Assembly: GCF_003086295.3 (NCBI RefSeq)
Contig: NC_092044.1
Location: 70,918,528-70,982,527, forward strand
Direction: 5' to 3'
Source: Arachis hypogaea
Lineage: Eukaryota; Streptophyta; Magnoliopsida; Fabales; Fabaceae
Length of the DNA: 64,000 nt
Shown: positions 47,617 through 58,484 of the stretch, piece after piece
How the letters are laid out: each line of letters opens with the position of its first letter
Position numbering within the stretch: the first letter of the stretch is position 1
Program-made: the position numbers and the translations under genes
The notes under the pieces: generated by a model
What the model saw: only the letters and a program-made list of their open reading frames with translations
Database searches by the model: none
Told to the model about the DNA's origin: nothing

Positions 47617-48683
47617 AATGGAGAAAGGGAGATGATGTGAATTTATTTTATTTATTTTATTATATATAAAAATTTCGAAATAATAAAATAAAATAAAATA
47701 AAGACGACAATAAAATTAAAAATAAATAAAACTAAAAATAAAAAAAGAATTTAAAACTATTTTATGAAGATTTTTGAAAAAGTGAGGAGAGAGAAAGTGG
47801 TTAGGATATTTTCAAAAAAGTTAAAAAAAAATTAAATCTTAAAAGGATAAGATTTGAAAAATTTTGAAATTAAAATCTGAATTTTTATAAAAAAAATTCG
47901 AAAATATGGCTTAAAAATAGTTAGAAAAGATATTTTTTTGAATTTTGAATTTTATGATGAAAGAGAAAAACACACAAAAGACACAATACTTAAAAATTTT
48001 TAGATCTAATGCTCCTTGTTTTCGAAAATTTTGGAGGGAAAACACCAAGGAATACCAAACTTAAAAATTTTAAGATCAAAACACAAGAACAACAAGAACA
48101 AAAGAAAGAACACCAAACTTAAAATTTTTTTTTTTTTGAAAACCAAATTAAATTTTTGAAAATTAAAGAAAATTAACAAGAGAACACCAAACTTAAAGTT
48201 TGGCACAAGATTCAATCAAAGAAAAATTATTTTTTTTTGAAAAAGATTTTAAAAAGATGTCCAATTACCAAGAACATAGACCAACGCTCTAGCCAGTTGA
48301 GCTATAAATGTAACGTGTTTTAAAGAGGTATTTTTAATAACTAAAATTAAATATTTTGAAAATGCACAAGGAAAACACGAAAAACACAGAGAATAGGAAA
48401 AACCAAAGATTAAACAAGAAAAATTGACAAGAACAATTTGAAGATCAAGGAAAAATAAAGAACATGCAATTCGAAAATTGAAAGACAAATAAGAGCATGC
48501 AATTGACACCAAACTTAAAACATGACACTAAATTCATAGAAAAACTAAAAATTAATAAAGAAAACTAATATTTTTAAAAAAAATTTTAGAAGGGATAATA
48601 AAAGATGCAATTTTGGTAAAAAAGATAAATTTTTCCTAATCTAAGCAACAAGATTCACCGTCAGTTGTTCAAACTCAAACAAT
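47617..48683 (-). other. Leader of the full-length FIDEL-type element
   Basis: AT-rich and non-coding. Holds four copies of ACACCAAACTTAAA or close variants (about 48053, 48110, 48184, 48506; the reverse complement of TTTAAGTTTGGTGT) and a tRNA-like segment at 48255-48312. Confidence 0.65.
48255..48312 (-). other. tRNA 5'-half-like sequence with perfect A box in the leader
   Basis: On the element strand: TAGCTCAACTGGCTAGAGCG (48285-48304), then TTGGTCT. TAGCTCAACTGG fits the pol III A box TRGCNNARYNGG exactly, and the D-arm and start of an anticodon stem are recognisable. No B box (GGTTCGANNCC) follows, so it is not a complete tRNA gene. It looks like a captured tRNA half. Confidence 0.55.
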
Positions 48684-48700
48684 CCCCGGCAACGATGCCA
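48684..48700 (-). other. Primer binding site, mutated
   Basis: TGGCATCGTTGCCGGGG on the element strand, the tRNA-Asp-type site with two changes compared with 14423-14439. Confidence 0.75.
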
Positions 48701-48706
48701 AAAACT

Positions 48707-50267
48707 TGGTGCACGAAATTGTGTATGCCAATATTAATGGACTATTTCTCACAGTTTCGCACAATTAACCAGCAAGTGCATTGGGTCGTCCAAGTAATAC
48801 CTTACGTGAGTAAGGGTCGAATCCCACGGAGATTGTTGGCTTGAAGCAAGCTATGGTTATCTTATTATTCTTAGTCAGGATATAATATCAATAATAATTT
48901 TTAGTTTCAATTGTAAAAAGTAAAAGAGCATGAAATAAATACTTATTATGCAGTAATGGAGAATATGTTGGAGTTTTGGAGATGCTTTGTCCTCTGAATT
49001 TCAGCTTTTCCCTTGTCCGCCTCTTCACACACGCAAGGCTCCTTCCATGGCAAGCTGTATGTAGGGCGTCACTGTTGTCAATGGCTACTTCCCATCATCT
49101 CAGTGAAAATGGTCCAAATGCTCTGTCACAGCACGGCTAATCATCTGTTGGTTCTCGATCATGTCGGAATAGAATCCATTGATTCTTTTACATTTGTCAT
49201 AATGCCAATAATCGCGAGTTTGAAGCTCGTCACAGCCATTCAATCCTTGAATCCTACTCAGAATACCACAAACAAGGTTTAGACTTTCCGGATCCTCAAG
49301 AGTGGCCGCCAAAATGTTCTAGCTTATACCATGAAGATTCTGATTAAAGAATCTAAGAGATACTCATTCAATCTAATGTAGAACGGAGGTGGTTGTCAGG
49401 CACACGTTCATGGATTGAGGAAGGTGATGAGTGTCACAGATCATCACCTTCTTCACAGTGAAGCGCAAATGAACATCTTAGATAGGAACAAGCATATTTG
49501 AATGGAAAACAGAAATAATTGCATTAATTCATCGAGACGCTGCAGAGATCCTCACCCCCAACAATGGAGTTTAGAGACTCATGCCATCAAAGAGTACAAA
49601 ATTCAGATCTAAACATGTCATGAGATCCAAAATAAATCTCTAAAATTTGTTTAAATACTAAACTAGTAACCTAGGTTTACAGAAAATGAGTAAACTAAGA
49701 TGGATAGTGCAGAAATCCACTTCTGGGGCCCACTTGGTATGTGCTGGGGCTGAGACGTAAGCTTCTCACGTGCCTGGGCTGTTTCTGGAGTTGAACGCCA
49801 TGTTGTAACCTGTTTCTGGCGTTGAACTCCAACTTGCAACCTGTTTCTGGCGCTGAAAGCCAGACTGCAACATGAAACTGGCATTGAACGTCAGTTTACG
49901 TCATCTATCTTCGCGCAAAGTATGGACTATTATATATTGCTGAAAAGCCCTCGATGTCTACTTTCCAACCCAATTGAGATCGTGCCAATTGGACTCCTGT
50001 AGCTCCAAAAAATTAATTTCGAGTGTAGAGAGGTCAGAATCCAACAGCATCAGCGGTCCTTTTTCAGCCTAAATCAGATTTTTGCTCAGCTCCCTCAATT
50101 TCAGCCAGAAAATACTTAAAATCACAGAAAAACACACAAACTCATAGTAAAGTCCAGAAATATGATTTTTGCCTAAAAACTAATAAAAATCTACTAAAAA
50201 CTAACTAAAACATACTAAAATCTACATGAAATTACCCCCAAAAAGCGTATAAAATATTCGCTCATCA
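48707..50267 (-). repeat. 5' LTR of the full-length FIDEL-type element
   Basis: On the + strand TGGTGCACGAAATTG..CGCTCATCA, 1561 bp. Confidence 0.92.
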
Positions 50268-50459
50268 GTGACCATAGACCCTTTTAGGCCATCCTTTTTT
50301 AAAAAACTGTGACCATAGGTACTCTATGGTCACCCTTTCTAAAAAAACCATGACCATAGCCTTTTTTTTAGTCACCCTAAAAAACCGTGACCATAGAATG
50401 GTCATGGTTTTTTACCGTGACCAAAAAAACCGTGGCCATAGACCCAAAATGTTGTAGTG
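50268..50459. repeat. Right terminal part of the CACTA subterminal array
   Basis: Continues the array after the nested retrotransposon (TSD gtgac) and ends in the TTGTAGTG terminus. Confidence 0.87.
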
Positions 50460-51253
50460 ATACCACCACTGAACCTTATTCTATTCTCTGTCAAACTGGA
50501 CTTTTACTCTTTCTGTTTTAAAATCATTTTCTTTTATTCATGCAAAGGGGACAAAGCATACATTCAAGCAGGATGAAAATGAAGCAAGCACTTAGACTAG
50601 CACACTTAATTGGCAATTAAAAGATAGTAAACAAATAGATTGTAAACAACTTAAACTAACCAGCATGGGTACATTTAGACTTCCAATTTAGAGCACTTTA
50701 AAGCAGAAACAGATAGGCAACAATACAACCTCTTGGTGTCTTCTTGCTTAATCTTTCATCATCCCCTTTTGCTTTTGTATTCTTCTTAGTGATGATGCAT
50801 AGTCCTTCCAAGAAATTGAGTGACTTTCTGTGATGATAGTGGAAGTTTCTTATCCCCCAAACACTTCAAAGATGGTTAGCATGCATGAATGTTTGTAGGG
50901 TTTTAAACTTACTTTGGTGTGTGAACACCAAACTTAGTTTCTTGCCAATGTCTGTTATGCAGAAAATTAATCACATACATGAAACTTTGTACTTTTATTA
51001 AGTAAGCTAGCTATAACTAAAACTTGAGCAATTGTCAAGAAATTTTCCTAATTGTTTTGGAGTTTTTGACTCATGATGCTCTTTAAAGGGTTATTGTGTT
51101 TTTCATGAGATCTCAGGTGGAACACCAAACTTAAAATCACACATTCACCTTTTTTATACTCATTTTGGTGTGCAACACCAAATTTAACTCCTAGCAATAC
51201 AGGAAAATCTTGACTCTTTATTGAAACAACTATGAAAAGAAAGTTACCTCTGG
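50460..51253 (-). other. 3' internal non-coding region of element D, inner part
   Basis: Relative of 5572-6300 in element B on the opposite strand. Three copies of ACACCAAACTT or ACACCAAATTT (about 50926, 51122, 51176). Confidence 0.65.
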
Positions 51254-51285
51254 TTGGGTTACCTCCCAACAAGGGCTTCTTTATC
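51254..51285 (-). other. Hairpin I (element D)
   Basis: On the element strand AAGCCCTTG, then TTGGG-AGGTAA-CCCAA (51254-51269), about 50 nt after the pol stop. Confidence 0.68.
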
Positions 51286-51314
51286 GTCATTAGCTTGACG
51301 TCCTTCATTCTTGT

Positions 51315-53975
51315 TTATCTCAGTTCATGAATGCTCTCCTCCTTATTCCAAGGCCCTCCCAGGTAATGCTTAGCTCTGTGACCATTTACTGTAAATGTGT
51401 CCTTTGTAGCTTCATTCAGAAGTTCAAGGCTTCAATGTAGGAAAACCTTGGTCACCAGATAAGGGCCAGTCTATTTAGACTTGAGTTTCTCTTGAAAAAT
51501 CTTGAGCCTAGAGTTGTATAATAGCACTTGTTGCCCTGGCTCAAACTCTCTTCTTGAAATTTTCTTGTCATGCCATCTTTTACCTGTCTCCTTGTATATC
51601 TTAGCATTCTCATAAGCCTCCTATCTGAACTCATCAAACTCATTGAGTTTCAATAGCCTTTTCTCTCCTGCTACTTGAGAGTCAAGATTGAGGAGGTTAG
51701 TGGCCCAGAAAGCTTTGTGTTTGAGCTCCACAGGTAGGTGACAGGATTTGCCATAAATTAGTTGGAAAGGTGACTTCCCAATTGGGGTTTTGAATGCAGT
51801 TTTATATGCCCATAGAGCATCGTCCAACTTTCTTGCCCAGTCTTTCCTTGTGACCCCAACTGTCTTCTCTAAGATTCTCTTTAGCTCCCTGTTTGCCAAT
51901 TCAGCCTAGCCATTAGTTTGAGGGTGGTATGGTGTGGCTACTTTGTGAATTAGCCCATATTTTTGGAGTAGCTTTTTCGATTTGTCTGTTACAAAAGTGG
52001 CTGCCACCATCACTAATAATGCCTTTAGGCACTCCATATCTGGTAAAGATGTGTCTCTTAAGAAATTGAAGAACAATTGGTGCATCACAGGTAGTTGTTT
52101 CTATGGCCTCTACCCATTAGGAGACATATTTCACTGCTACCAATATGTATTTGAAGAAATATGATGGGGGAAACGGTCCCATGAAGTCTATACCCCAGAG
52201 ATCAAACAGTTCCACTTCTAGAATGAAGTTTTGAGGCATTTCATTCCTCCTTATTAGTCCTCCAGCTCTTTGGCATTCATTGCATTGGTGCACAAATTTC
52301 CTGGCATCTTTGAATATGGTTGGCCAATAAAATCCACTTCGAAGCACTTTAGCAGCTGTTCTTTCTGGCACAAAGTGTCCACCATAAGTTGTACTATGAC
52401 AATGCCACAGTATGTCTCCCATTTCATTTTCAGGAGCACACCTTCTGATCATTCCATCTGGACATCTCTTGAACAAGAAGGGCCTGTCCCACAAGAATTT
52501 CTTGGCTTCATTGAGCAACTTCTTCACTTATTTCTTGGTGAACTCTTGGGGAATCTTTCTTCCCACCTTGTAGTTTGCAATATCAGCAAACCAATGTGCT
52601 TGTTGGACTTAAAGAAGATGTTCATCTAGGAACTTCTCATTCACTGGTTGTGGTGCATCTTGGTTGATCTCTTGTGGTAGTCTTGACAGATGGTCTGCAA
52701 CTTGGTTTTCACTTCCTTTCGTATCTCTCACTTCAATGTCAAATTCTTGTAGCAACAGCACCCACCTGATAAGTCTTGGCTTGGCATACTGTTTAGCCAT
52801 GAGATACTTGAGAGTAGCATGATCAGTATATACTACAATTTTTGAACCAATCAAATATTGTCTAAATTTGTGAAATGCATATACAATTGCCAAGAGTTCT
52901 TTTTCTGTAGTGGTGTAATTTTTTGTGCCTCATTTAATACCTTGCTTGCATAGTATATAACATGAGGCAACTTATCCCTTTTTTGTCCCAGTACAGTACC
53001 AATTGCAACAGCACTTGCATCACACATGAGTTCAAAAGGAAGTCCCCATTCTTAGGATGTAATGATTGATGTTGTAGTGAGTTTATTTTTCAAGGTTCAA
53101 AAGCATGCTTACAATTATCATCAAAGACAAAAGGATTGTCAGCCACTAGCAAGTTGCTTAGTGGTTTAGCTATTTTGAAAAATCTTTGATGAATCTTCTG
53201 TAAAACTCAGCATGCCCAAGAAAATTTCTCACTGCTTTCACATTGACTGGTATAGGAAGCTTTTCTATGATCTCTATCTTAGCTTTGTCAACTTTTATAC
53301 CCTTGCTTGAAGCCTTATGCTCAAGAACAATACCTTCTAGTACCATAAAATGACATTTTTCCCAATTCAAAACTAAATTTGTTTCTTGGCATCTTTTCAA
53401 GACAAGGGTTAGATGATGCAGACAAGTGTCAAAAGAGTTACCAAAGACAGAAAAGTCATCCATAAAGACCTCTAAGAATTTTTTTACTATGTTAGAGAAT
53501 ATGGAGAGCATACACCTTTGAACGGTTGCTGGAGCATTGCATAGCCCAAAGGGCATCCTCCTATAGGCAAAGACTCCGAATGGGCAGGTGAATGAGGTCT
53601 TTTCTTGGTCCTTGGCATCCACCACTATCAGATTGTATCCAGAGTATCCATCCAAGAAGCAGTAATAGGCATGGCCAGCCAATCTTTCTAACATCTGATC
53701 AATGAAGGGGAGAGGGAAGGGATCCTTCCTTGTGGCCTCATTTAATCTTGTATAATCAATACACATTCTTTACCCCGTCACTGTCCTTGTAGGGATGAGT
53801 TCATTCTTCTCATTGAAGATGACAATCATGCCTCCTTTTTTTGGCACCACTTGGACTGGACTCACCCAAGGGCTGTCAAAAATTAGGTATATGATTCCAG
53901 CATTCTATAGCTTCATCACCTTCTTTTGAACCACTTCCTTCATGGTTAGGTTAAGCCTTCTTTGAAGTTGCACCA
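51315..53975 (-). pseudogene. Broken pol of element D: RT, RNase H, integrase
   Basis: RT runs [48 protein letters not shown] and [17 protein letters not shown] to 53170. RNase H is shifted and partly decayed ([11 protein letters not shown] at about 52830). Integrase has [26 protein letters not shown], then stops and shifts across the second Asp region (51906-52090), [10 protein letters not shown], and a decayed tail ending near 51315. At least five breaks. It is cut on the left of RT by the FIDEL-type LTR at 53976, whose flanking 5 bp is cacca. Confidence 0.85.
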
Positions 53976-55524
53976 TGGCGCACGAAATTGTGATCATCAA
54001 CATAGTACGCTCAATTGCAATCCCAACTCTTTATCACAACTTCGCACAACTAACCAGCAAGTGCACTAGAGTCGTCCAAGTAATAAACCTTACGCGAGTA
54101 AGGGTCGATCCCACGGAGATTGTTAGTATGAAGCAAGCTATGGTCATCTTGTAAATCTCAGTCAGGCAGATTCAAATGGTTATGGAGGATTAATGATTAA
54201 AAGATAAATAAAATATAAAATAAAGATAGAGATACTTATGTAATTCATTGGTGAGAATTTCAGATAAGCGTATGGAGATGCTTTGTCCCTTCCGTCTCTC
54301 TGCTTTCCTACTCTCTTCATCCAATCCTTTTTACTCCTTTCCATGGCAAGCTGTATGTTGGGCATCACCGTTGTCAATGGCTACAGTCCCGTCCTCTCAG
54401 TGAAAATGTTCAACGTGCTCTGTCACAGCACGGCTATTCATCTGTCGGTTCTCGATCATGTCGGAATAGAATCCAGTGATTCTTTTGCGTCTGTCACTAA
54501 CACCCCACAATCGCGAGTTTGAAGCTCGTCACAGTCATCCAATCCCTGAATCCTACTCAGAATACCACAGGCAAGGTTTAGACCTTCCGGATTCTCAAGA
54601 ATAGCCGCCAATGGATTCTAGCTTATACCACAAAGATTCTGATTAAGGAATCCAAGAGATATCCACTCAATCTAAGGTAGAACGGAGGTGGTTGTTAGGC
54701 ACATGTTCATAGGTGAGAACGATGATGAGTGTCACAGATCATTACATTCAATAGAAGAACAATAGTAATTGCATTAATACTTGAGGAGAAAATACATAAG
54801 GACAAGGTCTAGGCATGGCCGAATGGCTAGCCTCCCAAAGAGGGTTCAATCATAAAAACATGATCAAAAGATGATCCAAAGATTGAAAGATCCCCCCAAA
54901 TACAATAGCAAAAGGTCCTATTTATATAGAACTAGTAGCCTAGGGTTTACAAAAATGAGTAAATGATGTAAAAATCCACTTTTGGGCCCACTTGGTGTGT
55001 GCTTGGGCTGAGAATTGAAGCTTCCATGTGTAGAGACTTTTCTTGGAGTTAAATGCCAGCTTTTGTGCCAGTTTGGGCGTTTAACTCCCACTTTTGTGCC
55101 AGTTCCGGTATTTAACACCGGGAATTCTGAAGCTAACTTGGAACGCCTGTTTGGGCCATCAAAACTCAGAAAAAGTATGAACTTTTATATATTTCTGGAA
55201 AGCCCTGAATGTCTACTTTCCAAGGCAATTAAGAGCGTGCCAATTGGGCTTCTGTAGCTCCAGAAAATCCACTTCGAGTGTAGGGAGGTCAGAATCCAAC
55301 AGCATCTACAGCCTTTTTCAGCCTCTGAATCAGATTTTTTGCTCAGGTCCCTCAATTTCAGCCAGAAAAAACCTGAAATCACAGAAAAACACACAAACTC
55401 ATAGTAAAGTCCAGAAAAGTGAATTTTAAATAAAAACTAATAAAAATATAATAAAAACTAACTAAAACATACTAAAAGCATACTAAAAACAATTCCAAAA
55501 AGCATATAAATTATCCACTCGTCA
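53976..55524 (-). repeat. 3' LTR of the non-autonomous FIDEL-type element
   Basis: On the + strand TGGCGCACGAAATTG..CACTCGTCA, 1549 bp. Compared with the 5' LTR it lacks two blocks of roughly 50-65 bp near 54750-54795. TATA (rc) at 54918-54927. Confidence 0.9.
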
Positions 55525-55562
55525 CAACACCAAACTTAAATTGTTGCTTGTCCCCAAGCAAC
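55525..55562 (-). other. Hairpin II and PPT-position motif
   Basis: On the element strand GTTGCTTG-GGGA-CAAGCAAC (55543-55562), then AATTTAAGTTTGGTGTTG abutting the LTR. Confidence 0.72.
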
Positions 55563-56583
55563 TGAAAATCAACTAGGATAAAAAGAAGAGAATATACAAT
55601 GAATTCCAAAAACATCTATGAGGATCAGTATTAATTAGATGAGCGGGGCTTTTAGCTTATTGCCTCTGAACAGTTTTGGCATCTCACTTTATCCTTTGAA
55701 GTTCAGAATGATTGGCTTCTATAGGAACTCAGAATCCGGATAGTGTTATTGATTCTCCTAGTTAATGATGATTCTTGAACACAGCTACTTTATGAGTCTT
55801 TGCCGTGGCCCAAAGCACTCTGTTTTCCAGTATTACCACCGGATACATCCATGCCACAGACACATAACTGGGTGAACATTTTCAGATTGTGACTCAGCTT
55901 TGCTAGAGTCCCCAATTAGAGGTGTCCAGGGTTCTTAAGCACACTCTTTTTGCTTTGGATCACGACTTTAACCGCTCAGTCTCAAGTTTTCACTTGACAC
56001 CTTCACGCCACAAGCACATGATTAGGGACAGCTTGGTTTAGCCGCTTAGGCCAGGATGTTATTCCTGTAGGCCCTCCTATCCACTGATGCTCAAAGCCTT
56101 GGATCCTTTTTATTATCTTTGCCTTTTGGTTTAAAGGGCTATTGGCTTTTTTTGCTTGCTCTCTTTTTTTTTTGAATTCACTGCTTTTTCTTGCTTCAAG
56201 AATCATTTTTATGATTTTTCAGATTCTCAGTAACATGTCTCCTTTTTCATCATTCTTTCAAGAGCCAACAATTTTAACATTCATGAACAATAAATTCAAA
56301 AGACATATGCACTGTTCAAGCATACATTCAGAAATCAAAAGTATTGCCACCACATCAAAATAATTAATCTGTTATAAAATTCGAAATTCATGTAATTCTT
56401 CTCTTTTTCAATTAAGAACATTTTTCATTTAAGAAAGGTGATGGATTCATAGGACATTCATAACTTTAAGGCATAGACACTAAGACACTAATGATCATAA
56501 GACACCAACAGAAATAAAACATAAAGCATAATTTTCGAAAAACAGAAAAATAAAGAACAAGGAGATTAAAGAACGGGTCCACC
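55563..56583 (-). other. 3' non-coding region after ORF3
   Basis: Closely related to 16199-17244. No coding seen. Confidence 0.65.
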
Positions 56584-57730
56584 TTAGTGATGGCGGCTTG
56601 TTCTTCCTCTTGAAGATCTTATGGAGTGCTTGAGCTCCTCAATGTCTCTTCCTTGCCTTTGTTGCTCCTCTCTCATGATTCTTTGATCTTCTCTAATTTC
56701 ATGGAGGAGGATGGAATGTTCTTGGTGCTCCACCCTTAGTTGTCCCATGTTGGAACTCAATTCTCCTAGGGAGGTGTTGATTTGCTCCCAATAGTTTTGT
56801 GGAGGAAAGTGCATCCCTTGAGGCATCTCAGGGATTTCATGATGAGGAATTTCCTTATGTCCATGAGTGGGATCTCTTGTTTGCTCCATCCTCTTCTTAG
56901 TGATGGGCTTGTCCTCATCAATGAGGATGTCTCCATCTATGTTAATTCCAACTGAATTAAAGAGGTGACAAATGAGATGAGGGAAGGCTAACCTTGCCAA
57001 GGTAGAGGACTTGTCTGCCTCCTTATAAAGTTCTTGGGATATAACCTCATGAACTTCTACTTCCTCTCCAATCATGATGCTATGAATCATGATAGCCCGG
57101 TCTATAGTAGCTTCGGACTGGTTGCTAGTGGGAATGATTGAGCGCTGGATAAACTCCAACCATCCCCTAGCCACGGGCTTGAGGTCATGCCTTCTCAGTT
57201 GAACCGGCTTCCCTCTTGAATCTCTCTTCCATTGAGCGCCCTCTTCACAAATGTCTTTGAGGACTTGGTCCAACCTTTGATCAAAGTTGACCCTTCTAGT
57301 GTAGGGGTGTTCATCTCCTTGCATCACGGGCAAGTTGAATGCCAACCTTACATTTTCCGGACTAATATCTAAGCATTTCCCCCGAACCATTGTAAGCCAA
57401 TTCTTTGGGTTCGGGTTCACACTTTGATCATGGTTCTTGGTGATCCATGCGTTTGGCATAGAACTCTTGAATCATTAAGATTCCGACTTGTTGAATGGGG
57501 TTGGTAAGAACTTTCCAACCTCTTCTTTGGATCTCATGTCGGATCTGCGGATATTCACTCTTTTTGAGTTTGAAAGGGACCTCGGGGATCACCTTCTTCA
57601 TGGCCACAACTTCATAGAAGTGGTCTTGATGCACCCTTGAGATGAATCTCTCCATCTCCCATGACTCGGAGGTGGAAGCTTTTTCCTTCCCTTTCCTCTT
57701 TCTAGAGGTTTTTCCAGCCTTAGGTGCCAT
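56584..57730 (-). pseudogene. ORF3 of the non-autonomous element, one frameshift
   Basis: It starts MAPKAGKTSRKRKGKEKAST (basic), then WEMERFISRVHQDHFYEVV and IQEFYA to about 57440. A one-base insertion there shifts the frame; the rest (ITKNHDQSVNPNPKNWL; VRGKCLDISPENVRLAFNLP; ARGWLEFIQRSIIPTSNQ; coiled coil EIREDQRIMREEQQRQGRD) is open for 291 codons. It ends SRGRTSRHH, Arg-rich. Apart from the single shift it looks intact. Nuclear/nucleic-acid-linked role is only suggested by the basic ends; the family is uncharacterised. Confidence 0.75.
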
Positions 57731-57767
57731 AAATGGTTATGGGGAAACAAAAAGCAACGCTTTTACC

Positions 57768-57804
57768 ACACCAAACTTAGAAGGTTTGCTCGTCCTTGAG
57801 CAAA
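57768..57804 (-). other. Hairpin II ahead of ORF3 (non-autonomous element)
   Basis: On the element strand TTTGCTC-AAGGAC-GAGCAAA (57785-57804), then CCTTCTAAGTTTGGTGTGG, ending about 40 nt before the ORF3 start. Confidence 0.7.
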
Positions 57805-57921
57805 AGAGGAAAGAAAAGAGTAGAAGAAGAAGAAATAGAAGAGATGGAGGGGGCTTATGTGGTTCGGCTGAGGGGGAGAAGTAGTATTTAGGTTGTGTGA
57901 AAATGAAGGAGTGAAGAAGGG

Positions 57922-57929
57922 TTTATATA
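57922..57929 (-). promoter_or_regulatory. Candidate internal promoter for ORF3
   Basis: TATATAAA on the element strand, followed by a C/T-rich leader (57805-57915) and about 190 bp before the ORF3 ATG. Confidence 0.5.
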
Positions 57930-58419
57930 GGGGTGCAGAAAGGGGTAGGGTTCGGCCATTATGGGTGGGTTTGGGAGGGAAAGTGGTTTGAATTTGGATG
58001 GTAGGATTTATGGGGTTTTATGAAGGATGGATGTGAGTGGTGAAGAGAATGGTGGGATTTGATAGGTGAGGGTTTTTTTTTTGGGAAGAGGTATTGAGGT
58101 GATTGGTGAATGGGTGAAGAAGAGAGAGAGTGGTGGGGTAAGTGGGGATCCTGTGGGGTCCATAGATCCTGAGGTGTCAAGGATAGCTCATCCCGCACCA
58201 AGTGGCGTGCGAAACGCCCTTTCTGCCAATCCTGGCATTAAACGTCGGGCTGCTGCCCTTTTCTGGCGTTTAAACGCCAGCAAGTTTTTCCTCCAGGGTG
58301 TGCTGTTTTTTATTCTATTTTTCATTCTGTTTTTGCTTTTTCAATTGTTTATTTGACTTCACATGATCATCAACCTATAGAAAACATAAAATAACAATGG
58401 AAAACAGATAAATATAACA
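57930..58419 (-). other. Spacer between gag-protease and ORF3
   Basis: Non-coding. C/A-rich on the element strand near the promoter, GGCGTTTAAACGCC palindromes at 58225-58282, then AT-rich. Confidence 0.55.
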
Positions 58420-58450
58420 TTGGGTTGCCTCTCAACAAGCGCTTCTTTAA
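58420..58450 (-). other. Hairpin I after gag-protease
   Basis: On the element strand AAGAAGCGCTTG, then TTGAG-AGGCAA-CCCAA (one A-C mismatch), about 35 nt after the last stop. Confidence 0.65.
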
Positions 58451-58484
58451 TGTCAGTAGCTTGACAGTGGGCTCTCATAGAGCC

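Larger units (their letters stand above)
37792..50267 (-). mobile_element. Full-length FIDEL-type Ty3-gypsy retrotransposon with pol, nested in the CACTA element
   Basis: 12,476 bp with a perfect 5-bp TSD gtgac (37787-37791 and 50268-50272). Order on the minus strand: 5' LTR, PBS, leader, gag, protease, RT, RNase H, integrase, hairpin I, palindrome block, ORF3, hairpin II, 3' LTR. This is the only pol-bearing FIDEL-type copy here. Stops in gag, RT and ORF3 make it inactive as read. Confidence 0.92.
30929..50459. mobile_element. CACTA (En/Spm-type) DNA transposon, non-autonomous, with nested retrotransposon
   Basis: Ends are CACTACAAAAAAAGG at 30929 and ..TTGTAGTG at 50459, the hallmark CACTA termini. 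Both ends carry dense subterminal repeats of ACCGTGACCATAG, the expected transposase-binding arrays. The 3-bp flanks are aaa and ata, an imperfect duplication. Removing the retrotransposon at 37792-50267 leaves about 7.05 kb. No transposase frame was recognised, so it is non-autonomous. Confidence 0.88.

Noticed and set aside
48255..48312. Complete tRNA gene
   Set aside because: A box and D-arm are present, but anticodon and T arms and the B box are missing.
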